Below are positions 35,791-44,552 of a stretch of DNA of 64,000 nucleotides, piece after piece. The DNA lies in NCBI GenBank assembly GCA_050953005.1, contig JBMNLV010000005.1:186001-250000 (forward strand), in the 5' to 3' direction. The translations under genes were made by a program, and so were the position numbers. The stretch is from UBA6115 sp050953005 (GTDB taxonomy: Bacteria > Bacillota > Clostridia > Christensenellales > Aristaeellaceae). The notes beneath the pieces are model-generated. The model was not told the origin of the DNA. It saw only the letters and a list, made by a program, of their open reading frames with translations, and did not search any database. Within the stretch, counting starts at the first letter, position 1; every line of letters starts with the position of its first letter.

Positions 35791-37401
35791 ATGAAACGCG
35801 CGTTGATTGTCACTTTGGCCCTGCTGCTGCTCGCGTCCTTTTTTCCTGCCGCCGGACAGGCGGAGGAACTGATGACAAGCGGGGATTTTGAATACCATGT
35901 CCTGGAGGACGGCACAGCGGAGATTACCCGGTATAAAGGGTATGCGGAATCTCTGGAAATCTCGGGCAAACTGAATGGTCTGGCGGTCACCGGCATTGGG
36001 GACAGGGCGTTTTCTAGGTGCAGTAACCTCAAGGAAATCACCATCCCGGACAGCGTCACCAGCATTGGGGAAATGGTGTTTTCTGAGTGCGAAAATCTAA
36101 CAGGCATCAGCATCCCGGACAGCGTCACCAGCATTGGGGACAGGGCGTTTTCTAGGTGTCGGAAACTCGCCAGCATCACCATCCCGGACAGCGTCACCAG
36201 CATTGGGGACAGGGCGTTTTCTGGGTGCGAAAATCTAACAAGCATCACCATCCCGGACAGCGTCACCAACCTTGGGTATAATCCTTTTGTATATTGTAAA
36301 AATCTAAACCGGGTTACGGTGCATCCTGATCATCCTGTCATTGCCACCATTGATGGTGTACTGTTCAACAAGGCGGACAAACGCCTGATATGGTATCCCA
36401 TGCCCCGGGAGGATACGGGATATGAGATTCCTCAAGGTATCCAAAGCATTGGGGAGTGGGCGTTTTCTGGGTGCGAAAATCTAACAAGCATCACCATCCC
36501 GGACAGCGTCACCAGCATTGGGGACAGGGCGTTTTCTTGGTGCGTAAATCTAACAAGCATCAGCATCCCGGACAGCGTCACCGGCATTGGGAATGCGGCG
36601 TTTTCTGGGTGCGAAAATCTAACAAGCATCACCATCCCGGACAGCGTCACCAGCATTGGGGACTGGGCGTTTTCTGAGTGCGAAAATCTAACAAGCATCA
36701 CCATCCCGGACAGCGTCACCAGCATTGGGGACTGGGCGTTTTCTGAGTGCGAAAATCTAACAAGCATCAGCATCCCGGACAGCGTCACCGGCATTGGGGA
36801 CTGGGCGTTTGCTGGGTGCGAAAATCTAACAAGCATCAGCATCCCGGACAGCGTCACCAGCATTGGAGACAATGCGTTTTCTGGGTGCGAAAATCTAACA
36901 AGCATCACCATCCCGGACAGCGTCACCAGCATTGGAGAAATGGCGTTTTTGGGGTGCGAAAACCTTACAAGCATCAGCATCCCGGACAGCGTCACCAGCA
37001 TTGAGGACGGGGCGTTTGCTGGGTGCGAAAATCTAACAAGCATCACCATCCCGGACAGCGTCACCAGCATTGGGGAAATGGCGTTTTATGGGTGCAGTAG
37101 CCTCAAGGAAATCACCATCCCGGACAGCGTCACCGGCATTGGGGACGAGGCGTTTGCTGGGTGCAAAAATCTAACAAGCATCAGCATCCCGAACAGCGTC
37201 ACCGGCATTGGGGACTGGGCGTTTTATAGGTGCAAAAATCTAACAAGCATCAGCATCCCGGACAGCGTCACCAGCATTGGGGACTGGGCGTTTTATAGGT
37301 GCAGTAGCTTGCAAAAAGCAATCGTCGCCCCGGACAGCTATGCCCAGCAATATTGCGAAGACAATGGCCTGCCCTTTGTTTTTCAGGAAAACACCGACTG
37401 A
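35791..37401 (+). CDS. BspA-like leucine-rich repeat secreted protein 5
   Basis: 536 residues: signal peptide MKRALIVTLALLLLASFFPA, cap domain, one island module, then an unbroken run of about a dozen 23-residue repeats, the longest in the array. The run contains two consecutive identical DWAFSECENLTSI units. The tail is of the odd type (QENTD, then stop). The upstream 56-nt spacer and TAGGAGGGTATCCTT are the same as before copy 3. Confidence 0.9.
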   Translation: MKRALIVTLALLLLASFFPAAGQAEELMTSGDFEYHVLEDGTAEITRYKGYAESLEISGKLNGLAVTGIGDRAFSRCSNLKEITIPDSVTSIGEMVFSECENLTGISIPDSVTSIGDRAFSRCRKLASITIPDSVTSIGDRAFSGCENLTSITIPDSVTNLGYNPFVYCKNLNRVTVHPDHPVIATIDGVLFNKADKRLIWYPMPREDTGYEIPQGIQSIGEWAFSGCENLTSITIPDSVTSIGDRAFSWCVNLTSISIPDSVTGIGNAAFSGCENLTSITIPDSVTSIGDWAFSECENLTSITIPDSVTSIGDWAFSECENLTSISIPDSVTGIGDWAFAGCENLTSISIPDSVTSIGDNAFSGCENLTSITIPDSVTSIGEMAFLGCENLTSISIPDSVTSIEDGAFAGCENLTSITIPDSVTSIGEMAFYGCSSLKEITIPDSVTGIGDEAFAGCKNLTSISIPNSVTGIGDWAFYRCKNLTSISIPDSVTSIGDWAFYRCSSLQKAIVAPDSYAQQYCEDNGLPFVFQENTD

Positions 37402-37465
37402 TTAAGCAACCAAGCCTGTTGCCATGCTGTCTTGCGCCAGCAACACTCATCACAAGGAGGCATCC

Positions 37466-38332
37466 ATGAAACGCGTAATGATTGTCACTTTAGCCCTGTT
37501 GCTGCTCGCGGCCCTTTATCCTACTACCACCGTACATGCGGAGGAAGCGCTGACAAGCGGGGATTTTGAATACCATGTCCTGGAGGACGGCACAGCGGAG
37601 ATTACCTGGTATAAAGGGTCTGCGGAATCTCTGGAAATCCCGGGCAAACTGAATGGCCTGGCGGTCACCAGCATTGGGGACAGGGCGTTTTCTGAGCGCA
37701 AAAATCTAAAAAGCATCACCATCCCGGACAGCGTCACCAGCATTGGGGACTGGGCGTTTTATGGGTGCAGTAGCCTCAAGGAAATCACCATCCCTGAAAG
37801 CGTCACCTGTATTGGGGAAATGGCGTTTTATGGGTGCGAAAATCTAACAAACATCAGCATCCCGGACAGCGTCACCAACCTTGGGTATAATCCTTTTGCA
37901 TATTGTAAAAATCTAAACCGGGTTACGGTGCATCCTGATCATCCTGCCTTTGCCACCATTGATGGTGTACTGTTCAATAAGGCAGACAAACGCCTGATAT
38001 GGTATCCCATGCCCCGGGAGGATACGGTATATGAGATTCCTCAAGGTATCCAAAGCATTGGGGATGGGGCGTTTTCTTGGTGCGAAAATCTAACAAGCAT
38101 CAGCATCCCGGACAGCGTCACCAGCATTGGGGACTGGGCGTTTTCTGGGTGCGAAAATCTAACAAGCATCAGCATCCCGGACAGTGTTACCAGCATTGGG
38201 AAAATGGCGTTTTATTGGTGCAGCAGTTTGAAAAAAGTAATCGTAGCCCCGGACAGCTATGCTCAAAAGTATTGCAAGGAGAGAGGCCTGCCCTTTGTCT
38301 ATCAGGAAAACGCGAACCAGATGAATGACTAA
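37466..38332 (+). CDS. BspA-like leucine-rich repeat secreted protein 6
   Basis: ATG 37466 gives 288 residues. It combines the MKRVMIV start of copy 2 with the YPTTTVHAEEALTSG signal end of copy 4, so it looks like a recombinant. About seven repeats and one island module are present; the conserved Cys of one repeat is replaced by Arg (FSERKNLKS). The tail (YCKERGLPFVYQENANQMND) is unique. It is the last copy; its stop codon touches a family A intergenic repeat. Confidence 0.88.
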   Translation: MKRVMIVTLALLLLAALYPTTTVHAEEALTSGDFEYHVLEDGTAEITWYKGSAESLEIPGKLNGLAVTSIGDRAFSERKNLKSITIPDSVTSIGDWAFYGCSSLKEITIPESVTCIGEMAFYGCENLTNISIPDSVTNLGYNPFAYCKNLNRVTVHPDHPAFATIDGVLFNKADKRLIWYPMPREDTVYEIPQGIQSIGDGAFSWCENLTSISIPDSVTSIGDWAFSGCENLTSISIPDSVTSIGKMAFYWCSSLKKVIVAPDSYAQKYCKERGLPFVYQENANQMND

Positions 38333-38498
38333 TACTGAACAAATGAGTACATGCAATGATGGGGCGAGGATTTTTGATGGCTGCGCTAAGCCGAAGGCGA
38401 AAGAATGATGCGTAGCCGGAGCCTGCGCCGAATGAAAGAGGCAACGCGAAGCCGCGAAAAGACCAGTCCATCAAAGCATTTATGATTGAATTCAGTAT
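38332..38498 (+). repeat. Intergenic repeat family A, copy 2
   Basis: This 167-bp element begins ATACTGAAC on the last base of the LRR 6 stop codon and ends ATTCAGTAT. It matches copy 1 (5446-5588) along GATGGGGCGAGG, TTTTTGATGGCTGCGCTAAG and AATGAAAGAGGCAACGCG, with about 24 extra nt in the middle. Inner GATGG and CCATC arms are kept, so the fold is conserved more than the sequence. Confidence 0.75.
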
Positions 38499-38589
38499 AA
38501 ACAATAATCTCAAATACTGCCGGGCCATACCGATATACTGATTCCGATCAATATAAAATTCTTGAATTGTTCACATATCAATTGACAAA

Positions 38590-38623
38590 GGGGCTGTAGC
38601 AGAATAAAAAACGCTATAGCCCC
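38590..38623. terminator. Hairpin between convergent genes
   Basis: GGGGCTGTAGC (38590-38600) pairs with GCTATAGCCCC (38613-38623) with one G-T pair and a 12-nt A-rich loop. It lies between the LRR array and the convergent Cys/His-repeat gene and could end transcripts from the left. Confidence 0.45.
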
Positions 38624-38670
38624 TGCTTCATGCAGCTGCCGGCTGAATATCCGTTAAAGTTTTTAGGGAT

Positions 38671-38698
38671 CCGGGGCATTTTTGAAAAAATGCCCCGG
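38671..38698 (-). terminator. Strong hairpin terminator downstream of the second Cys/His-repeat gene
   Basis: CCGGGGCATTTTT pairs perfectly with AAAAATGCCCCGG around a 2-nt loop. It lies 37 nt after the stop of the minus-strand gene. The hairpin is symmetric, so it may act on both strands. Confidence 0.65.
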
Positions 38699-38734
38699 CG
38701 TTCCCCTATTATCTCGTTTTCCTTGTGATTCCTG

Positions 38735-40831
38735 TTACTTCCCGGCTGCCAGCGTCACCATCTGCTCGGCGACCTGCTTCCAGCTGTGAATGCCGTCCTG
38801 GGCGACGAGGCCGTCGCCAAAGGGCTTGTTCTCATTGCCGCGGTAGTAGTTGCAGTCGGCGCGCAGGGCAATGATGGCCAGGGGGCCGGAGGCGGCTACG
38901 GGCTGACCCAGGGGCTGGGAGGCGGTGCTAAGGGCGGTGATGCTGTCCAGGCTATTGTACAGCTGCCAGGCGAGGTTTTTAAGCCATGTAGGGTCTGAAA
39001 GCTTGTCCACCTTCACGGTCACGGTGCCGCCCGCCACGGTAACATTGACCCAGCCGATAAGGTAATCCTCCTCGGCGACCAGGGGGAAGCGGTAGGCGCC
39101 GTCCACAGCCGGATCCAGCACAAGCAATCGCTGGGTCATGCCGGTCAGGCTGGAACTCAACTGGCCGGCCATGGGGCCGTAGGGCTGGGCAACGGTATCA
39201 TACCGGAAGGCTTTGCTTTGCAGATAGGTGTTGGTGCGCGCCACCTGTCCGCAGACGGTGCAGTGGGTGACCTGCTCGCCCAGGCGGTAGGTGGTGGCTT
39301 TGCGGACGACTACCCAGATGCCGTCGCTCGTATGGCCGGTTGCTTTCAGGGCGCGGTTTTGCACGAGGCCGCACAGGGTGCAGTTGCGGCTTTCGTTCCC
39401 TTTAACGGTGCAGGTGGGCGCCAGGTCAGTGACCCAGGGAGTGAAAATATGTGAGAGCGCCTTGATCTTAATCTGTTGCTTGACGTGGCAGACGGTGCAC
39501 TCGCGCTCTTTCAAGCCGGTGACGTTGCACTCGGCGGCTTTAATAATGTTATCAGGGCCCCAGACATGATGCAGCCCGGGCAGCACCTGTCTGTCCACGG
39601 CGCCACAGCGGTTGCAGGTGCGTTCTTTTATGCCAAACATTTCGCAGGCGGGAGCCTTGGTGGTGCTCCAGGCGCCCCAGTCGTGCCCCAAGGCGGGGAT
39701 GACCTTGGTCTCCACGGTTTTGCACACCGCGCACTGACGCTTCTCATAGCCGGGATAGACACAGGTTTCGGCCAGCTCAGTGTTCCACGCGCCCCAGGTG
39801 TGGCCGGTGGCGAGCAAGCCATCGCGCTCCACCTTGCCACAGAGGCTGCAGGTGCGCTCTCTATAGCCGGGGAGGGTGCAGGTGGGCTGCAGGACAAGGG
39901 TCCAGACGCTCCAGGTGTGGGGCAGCGCGGGGATGGTGGCGGTGGCCAGCTCGGCCCCGCAGCGGTTGCACAGCTGGTGGGACACCCCGGGCTTTTCGCA
40001 GGCGGCGGCCAATTTCACCTTCCACGGGCCGGGGTCATGGCTCAGGGCGCCGATGGGGGCGGTGGCCAGCTCAATGCCGCAGCGGTTGCAGGTCCGTTGA
40101 TTCACGCCGGCAGCGGTGCAGGTGGGCGGGATTTTTACCTTCCATGCGCCGGGATCATGCTCCAGTTTGGGGATGGTATTGCTGACCTGGGCACCGCAGC
40201 GGCTGCAGGTCGCGCAGTTTTCGCCGTCGGTGGTGCAGGTGGGCGGGATTGTCACCTGCCACGCGCCATAGCTGTGCCCCAGTTTGGGGATGGGCAAGGT
40301 GGCCAGCTCGATGCCGCAGCGGTCGCAGGTCTGGTGTTCCACGCCGTCAGCGGTACAGGTGGGCGGGATTTTCTCCTTCCACGGGCCGGGGAGATGGGTC
40401 AGGGCGGCGAGGGGGGCGGTATCCAGCTCGGCCCCGCAGCGTTCGCAGATTCGGTGTTCCACGCCGTCGTTGATGCAGGTGGGCGGGATTTTCACCTTCC
40501 ACGGGCCAGGGAGATGGGTCAGGGCGGCGAGGGGGGCGGTATCCAGCTCGGCCCCGCAGCGTTCGCAGATTCGGTGTTCCACGCCGTCGTTGATGCAGGT
40601 GGGCGGGATTTTCACCTTCCACGGGCCGGGGTCATGGCCCGGGGACGGTATGGGATCTTTATAATTGTCGCCGCACAGGGTGCACATTACAAGAACCCAG
40701 CCATCCTTGGTGCAGGTGGGATCCTCCCGGGTGCTGGTGTTTACCCAGTTGTGAACGCACGCCGCCATCGCGGGCGAAGCGGCCAGCAGCAGGGCCAGGA
40801 TGAGTACAATGATACGCCACGGTTGCTTCAT
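38735..40831 (-). CDS. Secreted Cys/His-repeat protein (copy 2)
   Basis: ATG 40831 follows AAAGGAGGAACACC and a signal peptide (IIVLILALLLAASPAMA) begins the 698-residue chain. Twelve repeats of about 40 residues plus a degenerate thirteenth follow, each with His (H-x2-G-x-W), PTC and CxxCG. Repeats 2 and 3 are identical in protein. The last 150 residues match the C-terminal module of the 5617-7290 protein in layout (R-x-x-x-LD, YRFPLV, then a strand ending GTVTVKVDK). No anchor motif is seen. The two proteins flank a 30-kb stretch and share a family A repeat near their 3' ends. Function unknown. Confidence 0.75.
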   Translation of the reverse strand: MKQPWRIIVLILALLLAASPAMAACVHNWVNTSTREDPTCTKDGWVLVMCTLCGDNYKDPIPSPGHDPGPWKVKIPPTCINDGVEHRICERCGAELDTAPLAALTHLPGPWKVKIPPTCINDGVEHRICERCGAELDTAPLAALTHLPGPWKEKIPPTCTADGVEHQTCDRCGIELATLPIPKLGHSYGAWQVTIPPTCTTDGENCATCSRCGAQVSNTIPKLEHDPGAWKVKIPPTCTAAGVNQRTCNRCGIELATAPIGALSHDPGPWKVKLAAACEKPGVSHQLCNRCGAELATATIPALPHTWSVWTLVLQPTCTLPGYRERTCSLCGKVERDGLLATGHTWGAWNTELAETCVYPGYEKRQCAVCKTVETKVIPALGHDWGAWSTTKAPACEMFGIKERTCNRCGAVDRQVLPGLHHVWGPDNIIKAAECNVTGLKERECTVCHVKQQIKIKALSHIFTPWVTDLAPTCTVKGNESRNCTLCGLVQNRALKATGHTSDGIWVVVRKATTYRLGEQVTHCTVCGQVARTNTYLQSKAFRYDTVAQPYGPMAGQLSSSLTGMTQRLLVLDPAVDGAYRFPLVAEEDYLIGWVNVTVAGGTVTVKVDKLSDPTWLKNLAWQLYNSLDSITALSTASQPLGQPVAASGPLAIIALRADCNYYRGNENKPFGDGLVAQDGIHSWKQVAEQMVTLAAGK
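40381..40620 (-). repeat. Near-perfect 120-bp tandem duplication inside the Cys/His-repeat gene
   Basis: Positions 40381-40500 and 40501-40620 differ at a single base (40388 G, 40508 A). The period equals one 40-residue protein repeat, so the frame is kept. This points to recent repeat gain by slippage or unequal crossover. Confidence 0.9.
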
Positions 40832-41699
40832 GGTGTTCCTCCTTTAGGTCGCAGGAGCAGGCGCCGGGTAATCTCCGGCACTCAAACGGGATTGGCTGGC
40901 TGATGGTCTTTCTTCAGCTCGCAGGATACGCTGCTCCCGCCGGGGAGCGTCCAGCAGGTCTTTGCCAGGGGAGAATACATGTTTCGGGCTGAGAACGGGT
41001 TGGTGTCCGGCCATGATTGTGGAGGATCGTGCTTTGTTCCCTTGCCGGAACGCCAACGCCAGGTGGCGCACGCCCGACTCAACCGTTAACATTTTAATGG
41101 GTTGATCCCTTTGGGTCTCTGCCTCCCTCTTTCCTGAAACGGCGCCACCGCATCGCCGCCTTCATCCGGCATGACGGAGCCGTCAAAAACCCTCAGCCTG
41201 TCGGCGCGCTAACTCCTTTGTTCTGTATAAGCGTATCATAACAGATTTATCGCTTTCTTGAAAGTATTATGGCGCTTTCTTTGAAAATTTTGACGGCATC
41301 AGAAAATGGGCCTCCTTGGACCGGCGCATTGAGTTTTGTGTTTTAAACCGCAGAGAACATAAGACAACATCAAATATGTTCATATGTTCCGGATATCCGG
41401 TACGAAGGTCAGGTTCGCCTGCCAGACGCTCATCTTTGTGAAGATAGCAGTATTTAGGCTGGTCCCGGGAAACAATCAATGATTCATCTTTTGGCAAAGA
41501 TATAATATTGTGACTTCGGAAAGTGTTAAGCCATTTGGGAGACAAAAAATAAACATCAATCTGCAGGACAAGCGCGTAGACATGGCAAGCGCTGTTCCTG
41601 TTAAGAAACTGACAGGGTTTCTTAAGTTCAGCTGCGGCATCTGGTTTTAAAGATTTCATTGGTTCTGTATAATAATAAAAGCCAAGGGATCTTGATTTC
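40832..41699. other. Long intergenic region without a supported gene
   Basis: About 870 nt separate two divergent genes. A minus-strand frame at 41267-41722 (151 codons) has no ribosome binding site, no recognisable motif and an unusual composition; it may be a decayed gene or chance. An extended -10 box (TGTTATGAT on the minus strand, near 41235-41243) could start a long leader for the Cys/His-repeat gene. Nothing else can be named. Confidence 0.4.
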
Positions 41700-41737
41700 T
41701 TGACAATTCCCGTGTTGCTCATTATATTTGGTATAAT
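41700..41737 (+). promoter_or_regulatory. Promoter of the MBL-hydrolase/peptide-importer operon
   Basis: TTGACA (41700-41705) and TATATT (41723-41728) are exactly 17 nt apart. A second, extended -10 box, TGGTATAAT (41729-41737), overlaps the region. Transcription would begin about 100 nt before the first start codon. Confidence 0.75.
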
Positions 41738-41839
41738 TGTTTATTGGATGAATTGTCATGTGGCGTTCATGAGAAACCGCTTTCCCTGGGGGGAAGGTAA
41801 GCTGTGAGAATCGATGAATACAATGAATGAGGAGACAGT

Positions 41840-42655
41840 ATGAAAAAAACGTATGGCATTCCCATGGTCAGCATCAAATGGCACACAGTTACATGCTTTG
41901 AGATGAAGTTCGGGAACAAGACCGTTTTGTCCGATCCTTTCATCAACCTGTCCCCCGGCACAGAGGCTACCGTTGAGGCGGTGGAGGGCGCTGATCTGAT
42001 TCCCGTCACCCATATTCATTGGGACCACATAACCGATATCGCCTATTTTATGGAAAAATTTGGCGCAAGGGTGCTGGTGGGCGACCTGAGCGCCATGGAG
42101 CTGGCGAAATACCTGAATCAAAATGTGCATTTTCTGTATCCGGTGACCCACAATACCGAGTTGGATTTCGGCTGGGTCAAGGTGAAAGCTCTCATGGGGC
42201 GCCACAGCAACATGAACTCTCCTTTCCTTACCTCGGCAACCAGTTTCCAGCGGGGACCCTATTTCAAGGACTATCCGGAGTTGGCGCCACTTCAGTATTT
42301 CGGTTCCCTGGAATACCGCAATTACCTGATCACTACGCCGGAACATCTGAAAATCCTGTTGTATGGAAACACTCCCTGCGAGGAGCAGAAAAACCTTCTG
42401 AAAAATGAGGGGATCGACATCGCCATCCTGCAATTTACCCGGCCGATTCCGGATGAAATTGCCCAGTTTGCGGCTGATTTGGGCGCCAAGGTTCTCATCC
42501 CCCATCACATGGATCTGAAGAAAAAACCTGAGGAATATGAAAGCGAAGTGGAGGTGCTGTGCCAGGCTTTTGAAAAGAAGCGCCCTGGCGGTATCGCTAT
42601 TCGTGTCCAGCACGGGCAGTGGTATGATTTCAACTTCGGTATGAGTATTCGGTAA
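41840..42655 (+). CDS. MBL-fold metal-dependent hydrolase (UlaG-like)
   Basis: This 271-residue protein has the metallo-beta-lactamase fold signature THIHWDHITD (about residues 57-66), preceded by TVLSDPFINL and followed by MGRHSNM and IPHHMDLKKK, which supply further metal ligands. The layout is that of UlaG/UPF0173-type hydrolases. There is no signal peptide, so it is cytosolic. It is the first gene of an operon with a peptide-type ABC importer 46 nt downstream, so it may act on the imported substrate, for instance as a lactonase or amidase (inference). GAGGAGACAGT precedes the start. Confidence 0.8.
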   Translation: MKKTYGIPMVSIKWHTVTCFEMKFGNKTVLSDPFINLSPGTEATVEAVEGADLIPVTHIHWDHITDIAYFMEKFGARVLVGDLSAMELAKYLNQNVHFLYPVTHNTELDFGWVKVKALMGRHSNMNSPFLTSATSFQRGPYFKDYPELAPLQYFGSLEYRNYLITTPEHLKILLYGNTPCEEQKNLLKNEGIDIAILQFTRPIPDEIAQFAADLGAKVLIPHHMDLKKKPEEYESEVEVLCQAFEKKRPGGIAIRVQHGQWYDFNFGMSIR

Positions 42656-42701
42656 TCCCGTCGGACAGGAATTCACAACCCACAACAATTGAGGTGTGAC
42701 G

Positions 42702-43661
42702 ATGCGAAGGTATATATTTAGGCGGCTATTGATGCTCTTTCCGGTCATCATTGGCGTCTCACTCCTGATTTTCTTAATCCTCAACCTGGCGCCCGGAGAT
42801 ATTATCAGCGTTATATCCGGCGATGGTATGAGTGCGGAGGAGGTGCAGGCCTTACGGGCCGAGCTGGGCTACGACAAGCCTGTTCTGGTTCGTTATTTGC
42901 GCTATATGAGCGGCCTGATTCGCGGGGATCTGGGCACCAGTTACATTACCGGCAGAAGCGTATTCCACGCTTATATCGAGCGCCTGCCGGCAACAATGCG
43001 CCTGGCATTCTCTTCGGTACTCTTTTCTATCCTTCTGTCCATTCCTCTGGGTATTTATTCCGCTACGCATAAGGGAAGCATCCGGGATAACATCAGTATG
43101 GTGGGGGCTTTGCTGGGCTTGTCCATGCCGAATTTTTGGCTGGGCTTGCTGTTGATCATTGCTTTTTCTCTCAACATCAAAATCTTTCCCTCCTCGGGAG
43201 ATACGGGTTTTTTGAGCCTGGTGTTGCCCACCATCACAGTGGGAACAGGATTGATGGCTACGCTTACGCGTACCACTCGTTCATCCATGCTGGATGTTAT
43301 CCGCCAGGATTATCTTCGTACAGCCCGCGCCAAAGGGGTGCCTGAAAAAAAGGTCATCCGCAAGCATGCGCTGAAAAACGCCTTGATTCCCATCATCACA
43401 ATCATCGGCACCCAGCTGAGCAACGTCCTGGGCGGAGCGGTGCTGACAGAAACTGTTTTTTCCTGGCCGGGCGTGGGTCGGCTGATTGTAGATTCCATTA
43501 ACCAGAGGGATATCCCCATGGTCACCGGATGCATCATCCTGAAAACCATTACCATCACCATCATTTTGTTGATCGTGGACCTTTTGTATGCGGCCGTCGA
43601 CCCAAGGGTGAAATCGCGTTTCGCAGGCGCAAGAAAAAAAAGGAGGACCGCTCAGTCATGA
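42702..43661 (+). CDS. Peptide/nickel-type ABC transporter permease (OppB/DppB)
   Basis: ATG 42702 is favoured over GTG 42696 because GAGGTG lies at the right distance. The 319-residue protein has six membrane segments and the OppB N-terminus (RRYIFRRLLMLFPVIIGVSLLIF). The EAA-type loop is RTARAKGVPEKKVIRKHALKNALIP, the coupling site for the ATPases. It forms the transmembrane channel with the next gene. Its stop overlaps the next start by 4 nt. Confidence 0.93.
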   Translation: MRRYIFRRLLMLFPVIIGVSLLIFLILNLAPGDIISVISGDGMSAEEVQALRAELGYDKPVLVRYLRYMSGLIRGDLGTSYITGRSVFHAYIERLPATMRLAFSSVLFSILLSIPLGIYSATHKGSIRDNISMVGALLGLSMPNFWLGLLLIIAFSLNIKIFPSSGDTGFLSLVLPTITVGTGLMATLTRTTRSSMLDVIRQDYLRTARAKGVPEKKVIRKHALKNALIPIITIIGTQLSNVLGGAVLTETVFSWPGVGRLIVDSINQRDIPMVTGCIILKTITITIILLIVDLLYAAVDPRVKSRFAGARKKRRTAQS

Positions 43662-44548
43662 CCAGCGCGAACAAAATCAGCAGCGCAAAGAAATATACGC
43701 AAAGAAGCCAGTCTGCAGAGATCTGGCGCAGGATGGTCAAAAACAAGGGCGCCATGCTTGGTCTCGCTGTCTTTATTCTGCTCGCGCTGGTGGCTGTCTT
43801 TGCTGATGTGATGTTTGACTATGAAACTGACATTATCGGGCAAAACATCATGGATCGTTTTCAAGGCCCCAGCTGGCAGCATCCTTTCGGCACAGATAAC
43901 CTGGGCAGGGACATTTTTAAGCGCGTGCTCTACGGCACTCGGTTTTCGCTGTCGGTAGGCGTTGTTGCAGTAGCCATTGCCATGTTTTGCGGGGTCACCC
44001 TGGGCGCCGTTGCGGGGTATTACGGCGGCAAAACGGAAGATATTATCATGCGCATAACCGATATTTTTGCCGCGGTTCCAAATATCCTGATGGGCATCGC
44101 GATCGTGGCTGCCCTGGGGGCCAATACCCTCAATCTGATGATCGCCGTGGGCGTAACCAGCATCCCGCAATTTGTCCGCGTCACAAGAGCCGCGGTTTTG
44201 ACCGTCAGGAATCAGGAATATATCGAATCGGCAAAAGCCATCAGCCTGAGCGACGCTCAGATTATCTTTAGCCATGTCCTGCCCAACTGCCTGTCGCCCA
44301 TTATTGTTCAGGCGACTCTCAGGGTGGCTTCCGCCATCATCTCGGCTTCCAGCCTGAGCTTTTTAGGCCTGGGCGTACCGGCGCCGGCGCCGGAATGGGG
44401 AAGCATGCTGTCCGCCGGGCGCAGTTTTATTCGCCGCTACGGCTATATGACCATTTTTCCCGGACTGGCCATCATGGTGACCGTTCTGTCGCTCAACCTG
44501 CTGGGGGATGGTTTGCGCGACGCGATGGATCCCAAACTGAGGCGGTGA
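43658..44548 (+). CDS. Peptide/nickel-type ABC transporter permease (OppC/DppC)
   Basis: The frame is open much earlier, but ATG 43658 overlaps the oppB stop and has AAAAAGGAGGACCGC upstream, giving 296 residues. Features are the oppC N-terminal domain (MVKNKGAMLGLAVFILLALVAV), the family motif HPFGTDNLGRDIFKRVLYG and the EAA loop YIESAKAISLSDAQIIFSHVLPN. It pairs with the OppB-type permease. Confidence 0.93.
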   Translation: MTSANKISSAKKYTQRSQSAEIWRRMVKNKGAMLGLAVFILLALVAVFADVMFDYETDIIGQNIMDRFQGPSWQHPFGTDNLGRDIFKRVLYGTRFSLSVGVVAVAIAMFCGVTLGAVAGYYGGKTEDIIMRITDIFAAVPNILMGIAIVAALGANTLNLMIAVGVTSIPQFVRVTRAAVLTVRNQEYIESAKAISLSDAQIIFSHVLPNCLSPIIVQATLRVASAIISASSLSFLGLGVPAPAPEWGSMLSAGRSFIRRYGYMTIFPGLAIMVTVLSLNLLGDGLRDAMDPKLRR

Positions 44549-44552
44549 GAAT

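Larger units (their letters stand above)
29929..38332 (+). repeat. Tandem LRR gene array with alternating spacers and 69-bp coding repeats
   Basis: Six paralogues in one direction are separated by spacers of 64, 56, 64, 56 and 64 nt. The three 64-nt spacers (30781-30844, 33760-33823, 37402-37465) are near-identical to each other, beginning TTAAGCAACCAAGCCTGTTG. The two 56-nt spacers (31739-31794, 35735-35790) are likewise a matched pair, beginning GTTGGCTGTTATGACATC. Inside the genes the basic unit is 69 bp. The 64-nt spacers hold GTTGC and GCAAC arms; neither spacer has a clear terminator, so the array may be one transcript. Confidence 0.9.

Noticed and set aside
31210..36677. Plus-strand shifted frames with repeating NKHHHPGQRHQHWG products
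   Set aside because: These are out-of-frame readings of the same LRR repeats; the repeated His-rich product is an artefact of repeat periodicity.
30829..37070. Long minus-strand frames across the LRR genes, with a repeating TLSGMVMLVRFSHPENA-like product
   Set aside because: They are the antisense of the 69-bp LRR repeats, which happen to lack stops in that frame. They have no ribosome binding sites and are explained by the plus-strand genes.
39476..40903. A 475-codon plus-strand frame opposite the second Cys/His-repeat gene
   Set aside because: Its Gly/Ala-rich repeats mirror the 120-bp repeats of the real gene, which has a signal peptide and a good ribosome binding site.
41267..41722. A 151-codon minus-strand frame in the 1-kb gap
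   Set aside because: There is no ribosome binding site, no known motif and no neighbour to support it. It could be a decayed gene but cannot be claimed.
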